A stretch of DNA of 64,000 nt from CAWFGW01 sp963815495 (GTDB lineage Bacteria > Bacteroidota > Bacteroidia > Cytophagales > JAAEPT01), in the NCBI GenBank assembly GCA_963815495.1, contig CAWFGW010000033.1:1-64000 (forward strand), written 5' to 3'. The notes beneath the pieces are model-generated. The model did not search any database. It was given only the letters and a program-made list of their open reading frames with translations, and was not told where the DNA came from. Each line of letters opens with the position of its first letter. The stretch's first letter is position 1. Shown here in pieces: positions 46,335-55,670 of the stretch. The translations under genes were made by a program, and so were the position numbers.

Positions 46335-48500
46335 TTATTTAGCTACTTGAAATCTTTGGATAAAGTTGTTCTCTGTACTAATTACCTTTATCAAATAGAT
46401 ACCTGTTGAAAATTCTTGCAATGGAACCGTTAAGTTAGTTTTTCGTTCTACCGCTATTGATTTCAATAATTGACCATGGTTATTGTATATTTCAACAGTT
46501 TTTATATTTGCATTGGCAAAATCAAGGTTGAGATAGCTATTGCTAGGATTAGGGTATAGCTTAATTAGCATTTGATTGTGATCATCTTTTAAACCAACAC
46601 ATATGTCTGAAAAGATATTAGTTGAAACAGTATTATTGTTACAAACATTATCTCCTATTATCTGGACACCAGCATCAATCACATAAGCTCCATTGGTAGA
46701 AAAGTCAGCTTGATCTGTAACGGTAATGTCTCTCGTAGCCCCAGAATTCAATGTTCCTGTTAATACATTGGTTGCAAAGGATTGATTATGTGTACCAGTG
46801 ATTGTTGCGTAAACTTGCACATAGGTGTCGGCAAAGTTGATGCTACTTGGACTATTATTCTTAATTGTTACTACTAGGGTGTTTTCATCAGCGATACAAG
46901 TTGATCCAGTCATGGGATTTTTAATTGAAATCGCTGAAACATCAGTAAAACTAGCAACGGTAGGTCCTTTGATATTGTCAAAATAATATGTACCGTTATC
47001 ATTGGTAGCCCCAGAATTGAAAAGAATTGCTATTCTATCTACATCTGTTGGGTTTACGGTTTCATCTCTGGCATCTTGTAGGGTAAATTTTAACGTTTCC
47101 CATTGGTTAGTTTTGGTCGTTGTTGCTGTAAATACAGCAAATCTTCCAGTTGGATATGGCTCACCAATGTCTGAACTACTTTCTAGATTTAAAGTAACCG
47201 TTACGTTAGCTTCAGAAGAATACACATCCATAGTAGGTGTCAATAATTTATCTGAAAAATTGCTAGCATTGCTAAACTGAGGTGTGGTGGCAACGAGGGC
47301 TGCATACTGTATAGGAGCTCTGTCATATTTCACACATTTAGACGAATTATTTATTGTAGAGGGATTCGGGTTGTTTACAATCTCAAATCCACCATCATAA
47401 TTTGTATAACCTAAATGCCGGTTACATTCAAAGTCTTCTAATACAAATGAAGCTGGGGTGGCTACTGCACATACTGAAGCCCATAACTCCTTCAAAGCAA
47501 AATAAGCTTTTTTTGGCGTTCGGTTTTGATTTAAAAGACCATAGTACTCTTCATCGGTAATTCCATCAGGGTAAAAACTTCCTGCAGGAGCACTACCACT
47601 TACATTTTGAAAATTGGGTGATCCACTCTTCCACCATTCATCTGTCCAGTTGAAATATGTGGCTCCCGAACAAATGCCGTTGTTATCAAGAGAATATTGA
47701 ATGTCTCCCCACATGTTAGTGATGCCAGTAGCCTGTGCTTCTTCATCAACTCCATTTGTATTGTGATTATAAGAATCAACACCAATTTCAGAATACCAGA
47801 ATGGTTTTCTTCCTCCCATGGCGTAATATTCTCCTATGGCGGTGTTTGCAACTCCATTTCTGTAAATGTTTGCTCCCCAAACATCTACGCTTGGACAGAA
47901 GTCGTTGTACATACTTTCAGTTGGAATCTCCCCGTTTGCTGTTGTAACAGGGTGGTTAGGGTCGTTAGCATGAACCCATTGAGCAGCACTTTCTAGTTGT
48001 GGATACCAAGTATTATCATCCATATAGTAGTTCATCTCGTTTCCAAATCCCCACATTAATATTGCTGGATGGTTTTTATAGGTGTTTATATAATTCCTGT
48101 ATGAATTATCAACCATCCCGTATCGGTCTGAAGCATTTACGCCACTTCTTTGATCCGCATGTGGAAAAATCACAATAACTTTAATACCCGCTGCATTGAG
48201 TTGATCCAATCTAGTTTTATCAAAAATACCGTAATAGGTTCTTATAGTATTAATACAAGCTGCATTCATCATTTGAATATCATTGGCAAAAGCTTGGTAA
48301 CTTGGAAATCCTAAATCTGGATAATCGTACCAATTAGCTCCTACCGTTCTTGGGCTGTAGCATACACCTCGAATGGTATAGCGTTCGCCATCTACTATGA
48401 TGGCATTGTCTGATGTCGTAACCACTTGCGCATAATTACTGTTCACGAAACTGCAGACACATACTAGTATTGTTAAAATTTGTTTTAATGTTTTAATCAT
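46335..48500 (-). CDS. Secreted clan GH-A glycosidase with T9SS domain
   Basis: 721 residues with signal peptide ending NSNYAQ. Residues of about 30-345 are a TIM-barrel glycosidase of clan GH-A: IRGVCYSP, MNAACINTIRTYYG, the acid/base in WGFGNEMNYY and the probable nucleophile in FWYSEIGVD. It resembles the GH2 catalytic domain and beta-1,3-glucan enzymes of the GH72/GH158 kind. I cannot fix the family by eye. A beta-sandwich module follows (FVLEDFECN, MDVYSSEANVTVTLNLES, TYYFDNIKGP) like that in the neighbouring GH16 enzyme, then a CARDB-like domain and a type A T9SS signal (LYPNPSNSYLNLDF). It is first gene of the pair, which suggests joint attack on laminarin-like glucan. Confidence 0.82.
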   Translation of the reverse strand: MIKTLKQILTILVCVCSFVNSNYAQVVTTSDNAIIVDGERYTIRGVCYSPRTVGANWYDYPDLGFPSYQAFANDIQMMNAACINTIRTYYGIFDKTRLDQLNAAGIKVIVIFPHADQRSGVNASDRYGMVDNSYRNYINTYKNHPAILMWGFGNEMNYYMDDNTWYPQLESAAQWVHANDPNHPVTTANGEIPTESMYNDFCPSVDVWGANIYRNGVANTAIGEYYAMGGRKPFWYSEIGVDSYNHNTNGVDEEAQATGITNMWGDIQYSLDNNGICSGATYFNWTDEWWKSGSPNFQNVSGSAPAGSFYPDGITDEEYYGLLNQNRTPKKAYFALKELWASVCAVATPASFVLEDFECNRHLGYTNYDGGFEIVNNPNPSTINNSSKCVKYDRAPIQYAALVATTPQFSNASNFSDKLLTPTMDVYSSEANVTVTLNLESSSDIGEPYPTGRFAVFTATTTKTNQWETLKFTLQDARDETVNPTDVDRIAILFNSGATNDNGTYYFDNIKGPTVASFTDVSAISIKNPMTGSTCIADENTLVVTIKNNSPSSINFADTYVQVYATITGTHNQSFATNVLTGTLNSGATRDITVTDQADFSTNGAYVIDAGVQIIGDNVCNNNTVSTNIFSDICVGLKDDHNQMLIKLYPNPSNSYLNLDFANANIKTVEIYNNHGQLLKSIAVERKTNLTVPLQEFSTGIYLIKVISTENNFIQRFQVAK

Positions 48501-49117
48501 TGCAAAATATTTTAAGATTGATCAAATAAACTCATGGATAGTTTTCGTACCATAAGAAGTATTTTTTAATGCTTAAATTGAAAGATAGTATTGATTATCT
48601 AGTCGTTAGATTTCAAATTAACGAGGGTAGAAATTAATTTTGTTTCGCAATAATAACACTGCTGATTATTTGATTTGCAAGACGATAAAACATCTTTTTT
48701 AATTTTATGGATGATTAAAACAACGTTTGCTTAAAATGAGAAATAGACTTAATTAGTAATTTTACCCACTATAAATTTTTATGGATTCACCTAAATAGCA
48801 ATTATGGTTTCTCTCACAGATATTGTGTTAAATTGAGTAATTAAAATTTCTTGATTATCAACTAACTTTTTTTAGAAAATTTAGCGTTTCATTTTGTATC
48901 ATAAAAGTGAAACTTTATTGTGCATAGCTATACCCAATTATCAAAATTTAATTCATCAACATTTGGACCAGATAATTATCACAACCTGCCATTTGTTCCG
49001 ATAAAAAAAATTTTAACTAATTATTACAGACAAAATTTCCGGTTTTAGAGTTAAATCCAAATTGGAATTCTAATTGATAACAGCCAAGGCGTTAAATATC
49101 AACCAAAAAATGCACAG
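48501..49117. other. 617-bp gene-free spacer between divergent glycosidase operon and clpB
   Basis: Very AT-rich. No ORF, tRNA or strong hairpin was seen. It must contain the promoters of the glycosidase pair (minus) and of the heat-shock gene clpB (plus), but I found no exact TAnnTTTG box at a sensible distance on either strand. Confidence 0.6.
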
Positions 49118-51739
49118 ATGAATTTAGATAACTATACCATAAAATCACAAGAGGCCATTCAAAAGGCAGTGCAAATAGCACAAGCAAGCGGTCAGCAAAT
49201 CATTGAAAATGGACACCTGTTGAAAGCCATTTTGGAAGTAGATCAAAACATCGCTGGGTTTATCAATAAAAAATTAGACATCAATGCAGCAGCTCTATCA
49301 TCCGCTTTAGATGCCATTCTGCAAGGGTATCCAAAAAACTCCAATGCTGAAAACCCTTATTTATCGAACGGAACCAATGCAGTGCTAAACAAAGCAACTA
49401 ATTATCTCAAAGAGTTTGGGGATGAATATGTCGCTATCGAGCACATCTTGTTAAGTTTAGTAGAAGGTTCAGACAACATTGGTCAGCTATTAAAAGATGT
49501 TGGATATAAGAAAAAAGAACTGATAACAGCAATAAAAGAATTAAGAGGAGGTAACACCGTGAAAGATCAAAATGCAGAATCAAAATACCGTTCATTAGAG
49601 AAATATTCAATCAACCTAAACGAACGCGCAAAAGCAGGGAAAATTGACCCCGTAATTGGACGAGATGAGGAGATAAGAAGGGTACTTCAGATTCTTTCGC
49701 GTAGGTCAAAAAACAACCCTATTTTATTAGGAGAACCAGGGGTTGGTAAAACGGCTATTGTGGAAGGAATGGCTCAACGGATGATTGATGGGGATGTTCC
49801 AGAAAATTTAAAATCTAAAACGATTATTTCTCTTGACTTAGGCTTGTTAGTCGCAGGCGCAAAGTACAAAGGTGAATTCGAAGAGCGATTGAAAGCAGTC
49901 ATAAAAGAAGTCCAGGATTCCGATGGAGAAATCATCTTGTTTATTGATGAGATTCATACGCTAATTGGTGCTGGAGGTGGTGGAGAAGGTGCGATGGACG
50001 CAGCTAACTTATTGAAACCTGCTTTAGCACGAGGTGAGTTACATGCCATTGGTGCCACAACCTTAGCTGAATACCAAAAATATATTGAGAAAGATAAAGC
50101 TTTAGAAAGACGATTTCAATCCATTACCGTCAATGAACCGAATGTTGAAGATGCTATTTCAATTCTTCGAGGTATCAAAGACAAATACGAATTGCATCAT
50201 GGGGTTCGCATTAAAGATGATGCAGTAATAGCCGCGGTAGAGTTGTCTAACCGTTATATTTCTGATCGTTTCTTGCCTGACAAAGCTATTGACTTAATGG
50301 ACGAAGCTGCTGCAAAGTTGCGGATAGAAATTGATTCTGTTCCAGAAGAATTGGATGAGTTCAACCGAAAGATCATGCAGCTCGAAATTGAGCGAGAGGC
50401 TATTCGAAGAGAAAAAGACAAAGGTAAGGAAGCTGTATTGTCTAAAGATATTGCTGATCTCGAAGGGCAACGCAATGAGTTGAAAGCCCAGTGGGAGAAT
50501 GAGAAAAAAGTCATCAATGGCATTAAACAGCAAAAGAAAAACATAGATCAGTACCGATTAGAAGCCGAACAAGCTGAACGGAATGGCGACTTTGGTAAGG
50601 TGGCTGAAATACGCTACGGGAAAATCAAAGAAGCGGAAGATTTGCTGAAAACACTTCAATTGGAAATGGCTACTAAACAAGCAAAAGACGGTGGTAGCAT
50701 GCTCAAAGAAGAAGTGACTTCAGAAGATATTGCAGAAGTTGTCGCCAAGTGGACAGGCATTCCCGTGAAACGGATGCTCCAAAGTGACATGCAAAAATTA
50801 CTTCATCTCGAAGATGAAATTGGAAGACGTGTGGCTGGTCAGGATGAAGCCATCGCAGCAGTAAGTGACGCAGTTAGACGAAGTCGTGCGGGATTACAAG
50901 ATCCGAATAAACCATTGGGTTCGTTCTTGTTCTTGGGAACAACGGGGGTAGGTAAAACCGAATTAGCAAAAGCATTGGCTGATTACCTGTTCAATGATGA
51001 AAATGCTATGGTTCGAATTGATATGAGTGAATACCAAGAGAAGCATGCAGTGTCTCGTTTAGTGGGAGCACCTCCAGGATATATTGGTTACGATGAAGGT
51101 GGTCAGTTGACCGAGGCTGTTCGGAGAAAACCTTATTCAGTAATACTATTAGATGAAATTGAAAAAGCACATCCAGATGTATTTAACATTTTACTTCAAG
51201 TATTAGACGATGGGCGATTGACAGATAACAAAGGTCGGACTGCTAACTTCAAAAATACAATTGTAATAATGACATCGAACATGGGGTCGCAGTTGATTCA
51301 GCAAAACTTGAGTAAAGCAACACCTAATACCCTTGATGAAGTCAAAGAACAAACTAGAATTCAAGTATTAGACCTGTTGAAAGTTTCAGTCAGACCTGAA
51401 TTTTTGAATCGAATAGATGAAACAATAATATTTGATCTATTGAATAAAGATAATATTAGAGAAATTGTAACTATTCAATTTAACATCATAAAAAAACGAT
51501 TAGATGCAGCTGGAATTGTAATCGAAGCAACCAATGAAGTCCTTGACTACCTGGGTGAAATTGGATTTGATCCTGAGTTTGGCGCTCGACCGTTAAAGCG
51601 GGTATTGCAAAAAGAAGTGTTGAATCAACTTTCAAAAGAAATCATCGCAGGAAAAGTGATGAAAGATAGCGTAATTAGCATGGAGTTGATAGATGGCAAA
51701 ATAGTTTTTGAAAATATTGAACCCATAGAAGAAGTTTAA
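49118..51739 (+). CDS. clpB: ATP-dependent disaggregase ClpB
   Basis: The 873-residue Hsp100 chaperone has two N-terminal Clp_N repeats (from IKSQEAIQKAVQIAQASG), AAA1 with Walker A GEPGVGKTA near residue 207 and DEIHTL, a long coiled-coil middle domain (about 410-530, rich in Lys/Glu), and AAA2 with GTTGVGKTE near residue 606 and LLDEIEKAHPDV, ending in a ClpB D2-small domain (FGARPLKRVLQ). The middle domain sets it apart from ClpA and ClpC. It rescues aggregated proteins together with DnaK. The gene is single, with a terminator 26 bases downstream. Confidence 0.97.
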   Translation: MNLDNYTIKSQEAIQKAVQIAQASGQQIIENGHLLKAILEVDQNIAGFINKKLDINAAALSSALDAILQGYPKNSNAENPYLSNGTNAVLNKATNYLKEFGDEYVAIEHILLSLVEGSDNIGQLLKDVGYKKKELITAIKELRGGNTVKDQNAESKYRSLEKYSINLNERAKAGKIDPVIGRDEEIRRVLQILSRRSKNNPILLGEPGVGKTAIVEGMAQRMIDGDVPENLKSKTIISLDLGLLVAGAKYKGEFEERLKAVIKEVQDSDGEIILFIDEIHTLIGAGGGGEGAMDAANLLKPALARGELHAIGATTLAEYQKYIEKDKALERRFQSITVNEPNVEDAISILRGIKDKYELHHGVRIKDDAVIAAVELSNRYISDRFLPDKAIDLMDEAAAKLRIEIDSVPEELDEFNRKIMQLEIEREAIRREKDKGKEAVLSKDIADLEGQRNELKAQWENEKKVINGIKQQKKNIDQYRLEAEQAERNGDFGKVAEIRYGKIKEAEDLLKTLQLEMATKQAKDGGSMLKEEVTSEDIAEVVAKWTGIPVKRMLQSDMQKLLHLEDEIGRRVAGQDEAIAAVSDAVRRSRAGLQDPNKPLGSFLFLGTTGVGKTELAKALADYLFNDENAMVRIDMSEYQEKHAVSRLVGAPPGYIGYDEGGQLTEAVRRKPYSVILLDEIEKAHPDVFNILLQVLDDGRLTDNKGRTANFKNTIVIMTSNMGSQLIQQNLSKATPNTLDEVKEQTRIQVLDLLKVSVRPEFLNRIDETIIFDLLNKDNIREIVTIQFNIIKKRLDAAGIVIEATNEVLDYLGEIGFDPEFGARPLKRVLQKEVLNQLSKEIIAGKVMKDSVISMELIDGKIVFENIEPIEEV

Positions 51740-52172
51740 GTTGTAGGAAAATATGAGTTAAATGATAACCATGTTGGAATTATCCAATGTGGTTATTTTG
51801 TTTTGATTGACTTTTAGTTTAGAGTCAAGCTCAGTTTTTTACAATTTTTGCGTTTTGTGACGATTTGGGAATGTGAAAAGGATATAAAATGTGCGTCCTA
51901 ATGTAGTTAGCACTAGTCGACCTAATCGTCTAGATTTTTGTTTCCTTTTTATTAATGAAAAAGGAAAAGCCCAGGCGGCTTGAGCCGAAAGCTTCTAAAA
52001 GATATAAATTAACACCATTGAACAGGGGTAACTATTTTTAACAAAAAAGACACCTGTAAACTTAAAGTCAATCAGGTTATTTTGTTTTTGTATATTACGG
52101 TTCTTGTATGCGAAATAAGAGATTGTAAGTTTATAGGTATAAGACAAAGCTCTTATTATCATTTAAAAAAAC
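51740..52172. other. 433-bp spacer with hairpins between clpB and MscS gene
   Basis: After the clpB terminator this region holds a perfect 10-bp hairpin (TTTCCTTTTT at 51941-51950 with 51958-51967) and a 5-bp GC hairpin CGGCTTGAGCCG (51976-51987). A 28-codon basic ORF (51955-52041, MKKEKPRRLEPKASKRYKLT) starts in the first hairpin, but nothing supports its translation. A -7 box for the MscS gene was not found. Confidence 0.5.
51765..51805 (+). terminator. Terminator of clpB
   Basis: Arms 51765-51777 and 51784-51796 (ATAACCATGTTGG with CCAATGTGGTTAT) pair with a two-base internal mismatch, followed by TTTGTTTTG. Confidence 0.7.
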
Positions 52173-53081
52173 ATGGATATGGAAATAAATACGACAGTTG
52201 AAAGCATACGACAATCGTTTTTAGAAAATTGGAATGATTTGATTCAACGCGTTCCTGATATCGTTACCGCTATATTTATTATTGTGGTGGGATTTATGAT
52301 TGCAAATTTTTTGACTAACACCTTTAGAAGAACCATTTCTAATAAAGTCAATGATCCTTTGATGACTAACTTTCTTTCTAAGGTCATTAAATTAATTTTG
52401 GTAAGTGTAGTGGTCACTTTTGCTTTGAAAGTTGCAGGATTGGGAGCGATTGCCACCGCAATATTTACAGCAGCAGGTGCCTCCGCTATTATTTTTGGTT
52501 TCGCCTTCAAAGATATAGGTGAAAACTTTATCTCAGGTGTCATACTTTCCTTTAATCGTCCCTTTAAAATTCATGATACAGTAAGCATCGGTGATGTTTT
52601 TGGAAAAGTAAAGGCCATGGAATTTCGTTACACAAAACTTAAAACATTCGATGGTAGAGATGTGTATATCCCCAATAGCGATATTATTACATCAGCGGTT
52701 TTTAACTATACTGAAGATGGTTTCTTTCGATTAGATTTTGTAGTAGGTGTGGCATACGAAGAAAATATACGTGATGTTGAAAAAGTAATTTTAGATACTT
52801 TAAGAGCAACCCCAGGGGTTTATGAAGATGACCTGCATGAAGCGTTTGTAACAGCCGATGAACTAGCAGTGAGTACGGTTAACCTTAAAGTTTATTTTTG
52901 GGTAGAAACTACTGAATACCGAAAAGAGGCGTTGATGATAAAAAGTGATGTGGTAGCGAATGTGAAAACAGCAATCATTGCAAATGAAATGAACATGCCA
53001 GCAGATATTACTGAAATCAAATTATATGGTAGTCAGTCTTCTATTCCTGTGGTGTTGAAGGATGAAACGATAAAAAAGTAG
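52173..53081 (+). CDS. MscS-family small-conductance mechanosensitive channel
   Basis: 302 residues with three transmembrane helices. The pore-lining TM3 with its Gly/Ala pattern is clear (GLGAIATAIFTAAGASAIIFG, shown as a landmark near residues 90-110), followed by the cytoplasmic beta domain (FNRPFKIHDTVSIGDVFGKV, YIPNSDIITSAVFNY). It opens under membrane tension to protect from osmotic shock. ATG at 52173 or 52179 could start it. It stands alone on its strand. Confidence 0.92.
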   Translation: MDMEINTTVESIRQSFLENWNDLIQRVPDIVTAIFIIVVGFMIANFLTNTFRRTISNKVNDPLMTNFLSKVIKLILVSVVVTFALKVAGLGAIATAIFTAAGASAIIFGFAFKDIGENFISGVILSFNRPFKIHDTVSIGDVFGKVKAMEFRYTKLKTFDGRDVYIPNSDIITSAVFNYTEDGFFRLDFVVGVAYEENIRDVEKVILDTLRATPGVYEDDLHEAFVTADELAVSTVNLKVYFWVETTEYRKEALMIKSDVVANVKTAIIANEMNMPADITEIKLYGSQSSIPVVLKDETIKK

Positions 53082-53113
53082 AAGGTAGTGAATGAACCTA
53101 AACTTGGAGATGT

Positions 53114-54286
53114 TTATAATTTCAAATCTACTAAAATAGGATTGTGATCCGAAAGTACTACCCCATTTAGAGTTGGTTTTTCTATGACTACTTTATTTAC
53201 TGGTTGACCATTTTTTCCAGCCATCCAATCAACTCGTAAGGGAACACAACAGTTCCAAGGCTTCAACCTTCTTTTTAATTCATTTTGAACAAATTTTGGA
53301 AGGTGGTTTTTGGTCTTCTCATTCGTCAACATATCGTTAAGGTCATAATAGATAGTCCCTTTAGAGATATCGGAATATGAGTTGTAATCAAAGCCTCTAT
53401 TTTTTAGCATTTCAAAAAGTGGCTTTTCAAATTTTTTATCAGGGGTCATGTAATGATCAACAGATCTTTTGAAGCCTATGGTTACCAGCTTATAGAGAAC
53501 TTGCCTGAGTAATAAAGGCATGCTTTTCAAATTAAAAGTGGATGTATTCCAATCGCCACCAACTAGGTGCGTATCCGCTTCTGGTAGCTTGTTGATAATC
53601 GCTTCAAGTTGGTCTGCGCGTTGCTGCGCTGAAGAACTCAAGTCGATATGTATCGCACCAAGAGCGATTGTTTTATTTCCAATTGCTATTTTAGCCGTAA
53701 TGCCTGATTTACAACCTAGCCGTTTTTCAGTGCTATGGAAAACTTCCTTTACAGGAGGGACGGGTACATGATGTGCTTCAAGAATTTTATATTTTGACAG
53801 AATAGAGGTACCATGTAAAGCCAAGGTGTTTTTTTCATTATGATTGGTCTCACCTTGCGCACCTTTACCTAGCACTATATAAGAGGGTGCAAAACAATAA
53901 TTCATCCCAAGTGCTTCTGCCAATTCTTTAGCAATATTTTTGTTTCCACTGCGCCCCATACCATTGTCGGTCTCAATGGCTAAAAAAATATCGGTTTGGG
54001 AAAGTATTTCTGAACTCTTGATAAAGGCAATGGTTTCCTCTAACTTTTTACCTCGTTCGATGTTCCAAGTAAGAATTCTAATGACGTCTTTTGGTGTTGA
54101 GGTTTCAATGACAGAATTATCCCACTCAATACCGTTCAATACGGATTCAATTTCTTGTTTATGTTGATTGTAAATAGCCGATTTTAAAAAAGTGGGTTTC
54201 TTTTTAAATTTTTTTACCTCTGGAAAAATGGCTTCGAGATGATGGGTAAGTAGGTGCTTATTTTCTTGTAAAATCACAACGTACAA
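53114..54286 (-). CDS. Endonuclease/exonuclease/phosphatase (EEP) family protein
   Basis: Up to 390 residues. The EEP core begins near residue 68 with IRILTWNIERG and contains AIETDNGMGRSG, AIHIDLSSSAQQRADQL, GDWNTSTFNLK and the terminal SDHNPI, so metal and catalytic residues are all present. The substrate (nucleic acid, phospholipid or other phosphodiester) cannot be told. No signal peptide is visible. The frame has no ATG before the core: TTG at 54286 or GTG at 54277 are the possible starts, so the N-terminus is unsure. A terminator of the cys operon lies just upstream. Confidence 0.85.
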   Translation of the reverse strand: MYVVILQENKHLLTHHLEAIFPEVKKFKKKPTFLKSAIYNQHKQEIESVLNGIEWDNSVIETSTPKDVIRILTWNIERGKKLEETIAFIKSSEILSQTDIFLAIETDNGMGRSGNKNIAKELAEALGMNYCFAPSYIVLGKGAQGETNHNEKNTLALHGTSILSKYKILEAHHVPVPPVKEVFHSTEKRLGCKSGITAKIAIGNKTIALGAIHIDLSSSAQQRADQLEAIINKLPEADTHLVGGDWNTSTFNLKSMPLLLRQVLYKLVTIGFKRSVDHYMTPDKKFEKPLFEMLKNRGFDYNSYSDISKGTIYYDLNDMLTNEKTKNHLPKFVQNELKRRLKPWNCCVPLRVDWMAGKNGQPVNKVVIEKPTLNGVVLSDHNPILVDLKL

Positions 54287-54306
54287 TTTTGTAAAAAACT
54301 TAACAT

Positions 54307-54350
54307 AAAAAAAGCTGCTTTAAACAATTTTATGTCTTAAAAGCAGCTTT
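54307..54350 (-). terminator. Terminator of the cysC-cysD-cysN operon
   Basis: AAAGCTGCTTT (54311-54321) and AAAGCAGCTTT (54340-54350) form a perfect 11-bp stem. On the minus strand a run of T follows. It lies 20 bases after the cysN stop. Confidence 0.85.
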
Positions 54351-54370
54351 AAAGTAAGGTTAATAATGAC

Positions 54371-55639
54371 TTAAACAATCATACCTGCACCAACAGTTTC
54401 GTTGGAAAATTCATCAATTAGAATAACAGCCCCAGTGTTTCGGTTTTTTCTGTATGGGTCAACAAATAGTGGTTTCGCAGTTTTTAAAGTAATTCTACCA
54501 ATGTCATTCATTGAAAGTTCTTTTAAATCCTCATCTTTTGTCATTGTATTGATGTCCATTCTATATCGAACATCTTTTATAATACACTTTGCTTCATTGG
54601 TAGTGTGTCTTATCAAGTATTTGGAACCTGTGACTGCTTTGTTTTTGTTTAACCAACAAACCATAATTTCAATTTCTTGGGTGGCAGTGGGTTTGTTTCC
54701 TGGCTTAGCCAGCATGTCACCTCTACTAATGTCAATTTCGTCTTCCAGTGTAATGCTTACCGATAATGGTGCAAAAGCCTCATCCAGTTCACCAGAAGGA
54801 CCTTGAATCGACTTAATTTTTGAAGTAAAACCAGAAGGTAAAACCTCTATTTCTTCTCCTTTTCTAAAGACACCACCTTCAATCATTCCTGCAAAGCCTC
54901 TGTAGTCGTGAAATTTATCGGATTGGGGACGGATAACCCATTGAACAGGGAAACGAGGGTCTATCAAGTTTCTATCGGCACTGATTTGAACATTTTCTAG
55001 GGTCCAAAGTAAAGAAGGACCGTCATACCAATCCATCTTAGCAGATTTGTCCACTAAATTGTCACCAAACAAGGCTGAAATTGGAATAAATCGTATATCA
55101 GGAATATCTAGTTTAGGAGCTAAATCGTTATAGTCGGCCTTTATCTTTTCAAAGGTTTCTTGACTATAGTCCATTAAGTCCATTTTGTTGATACAGACCA
55201 CCACATGCTTAATTTGTAATAAAGATGCGATAAACGAGTGACGGATTGTTTGTTCAATAACTCCTTTTCGTGCATCAATTAGGATGATTGCTAAATTAGC
55301 AGTGGAAGCACCTGTCACCATGTTTCGGGTGTATTGGGTGTGACCTGGAGTGTCGGCAATGATAAACTTACGCTTGGGGGTTGCAAAGTACCGATAGGCA
55401 ACATCAATAGTGATTCCTTGTTCGCGCTCAGCTTTTAAACCATCGGTTAGCAAAGCCAAGTTCACATGCTCATCACCTCTTCGATTACTTGATTCTTCAA
55501 TTGCATCTAGCTGATCTTGAAAAATTGATTTTGTGTCATACATCAATCGACCAATCAATGTGCTTTTTCCATCATCAACACTACCTGCAGTTGTGAACCG
55601 CAGAAGGTCCATGTCTAAATATCCATTTGTAGAACTCAT
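54371..55639 (-). CDS. cysN: Sulfate adenylyltransferase subunit 1 (GTPase) CysN
   Basis: The 422-residue GTPase subunit has G1 AGSVDDGKSTLIGRL, G3 DTPGHTQYTRNM, G4 NKMDLMDY and two beta-barrel domains like elongation factor Tu. With CysD it makes adenosine 5'-phosphosulfate (APS) from sulfate and ATP, driven by GTP hydrolysis. There is no fused APS kinase domain, as cysC is a separate gene two positions upstream. Order on the minus strand is cysC, cysD, cysN, then a strong terminator. Confidence 0.96.
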   Translation of the reverse strand: MSSTNGYLDMDLLRFTTAGSVDDGKSTLIGRLMYDTKSIFQDQLDAIEESSNRRGDEHVNLALLTDGLKAEREQGITIDVAYRYFATPKRKFIIADTPGHTQYTRNMVTGASTANLAIILIDARKGVIEQTIRHSFIASLLQIKHVVVCINKMDLMDYSQETFEKIKADYNDLAPKLDIPDIRFIPISALFGDNLVDKSAKMDWYDGPSLLWTLENVQISADRNLIDPRFPVQWVIRPQSDKFHDYRGFAGMIEGGVFRKGEEIEVLPSGFTSKIKSIQGPSGELDEAFAPLSVSITLEDEIDISRGDMLAKPGNKPTATQEIEIMVCWLNKNKAVTGSKYLIRHTTNEAKCIIKDVRYRMDINTMTKDEDLKELSMNDIGRITLKTAKPLFVDPYRKNRNTGAVILIDEFSNETVGAGMIV

Positions 55640-55670
55640 ATCTAAAATCTAATTTCTTTATGTCTAAGGT

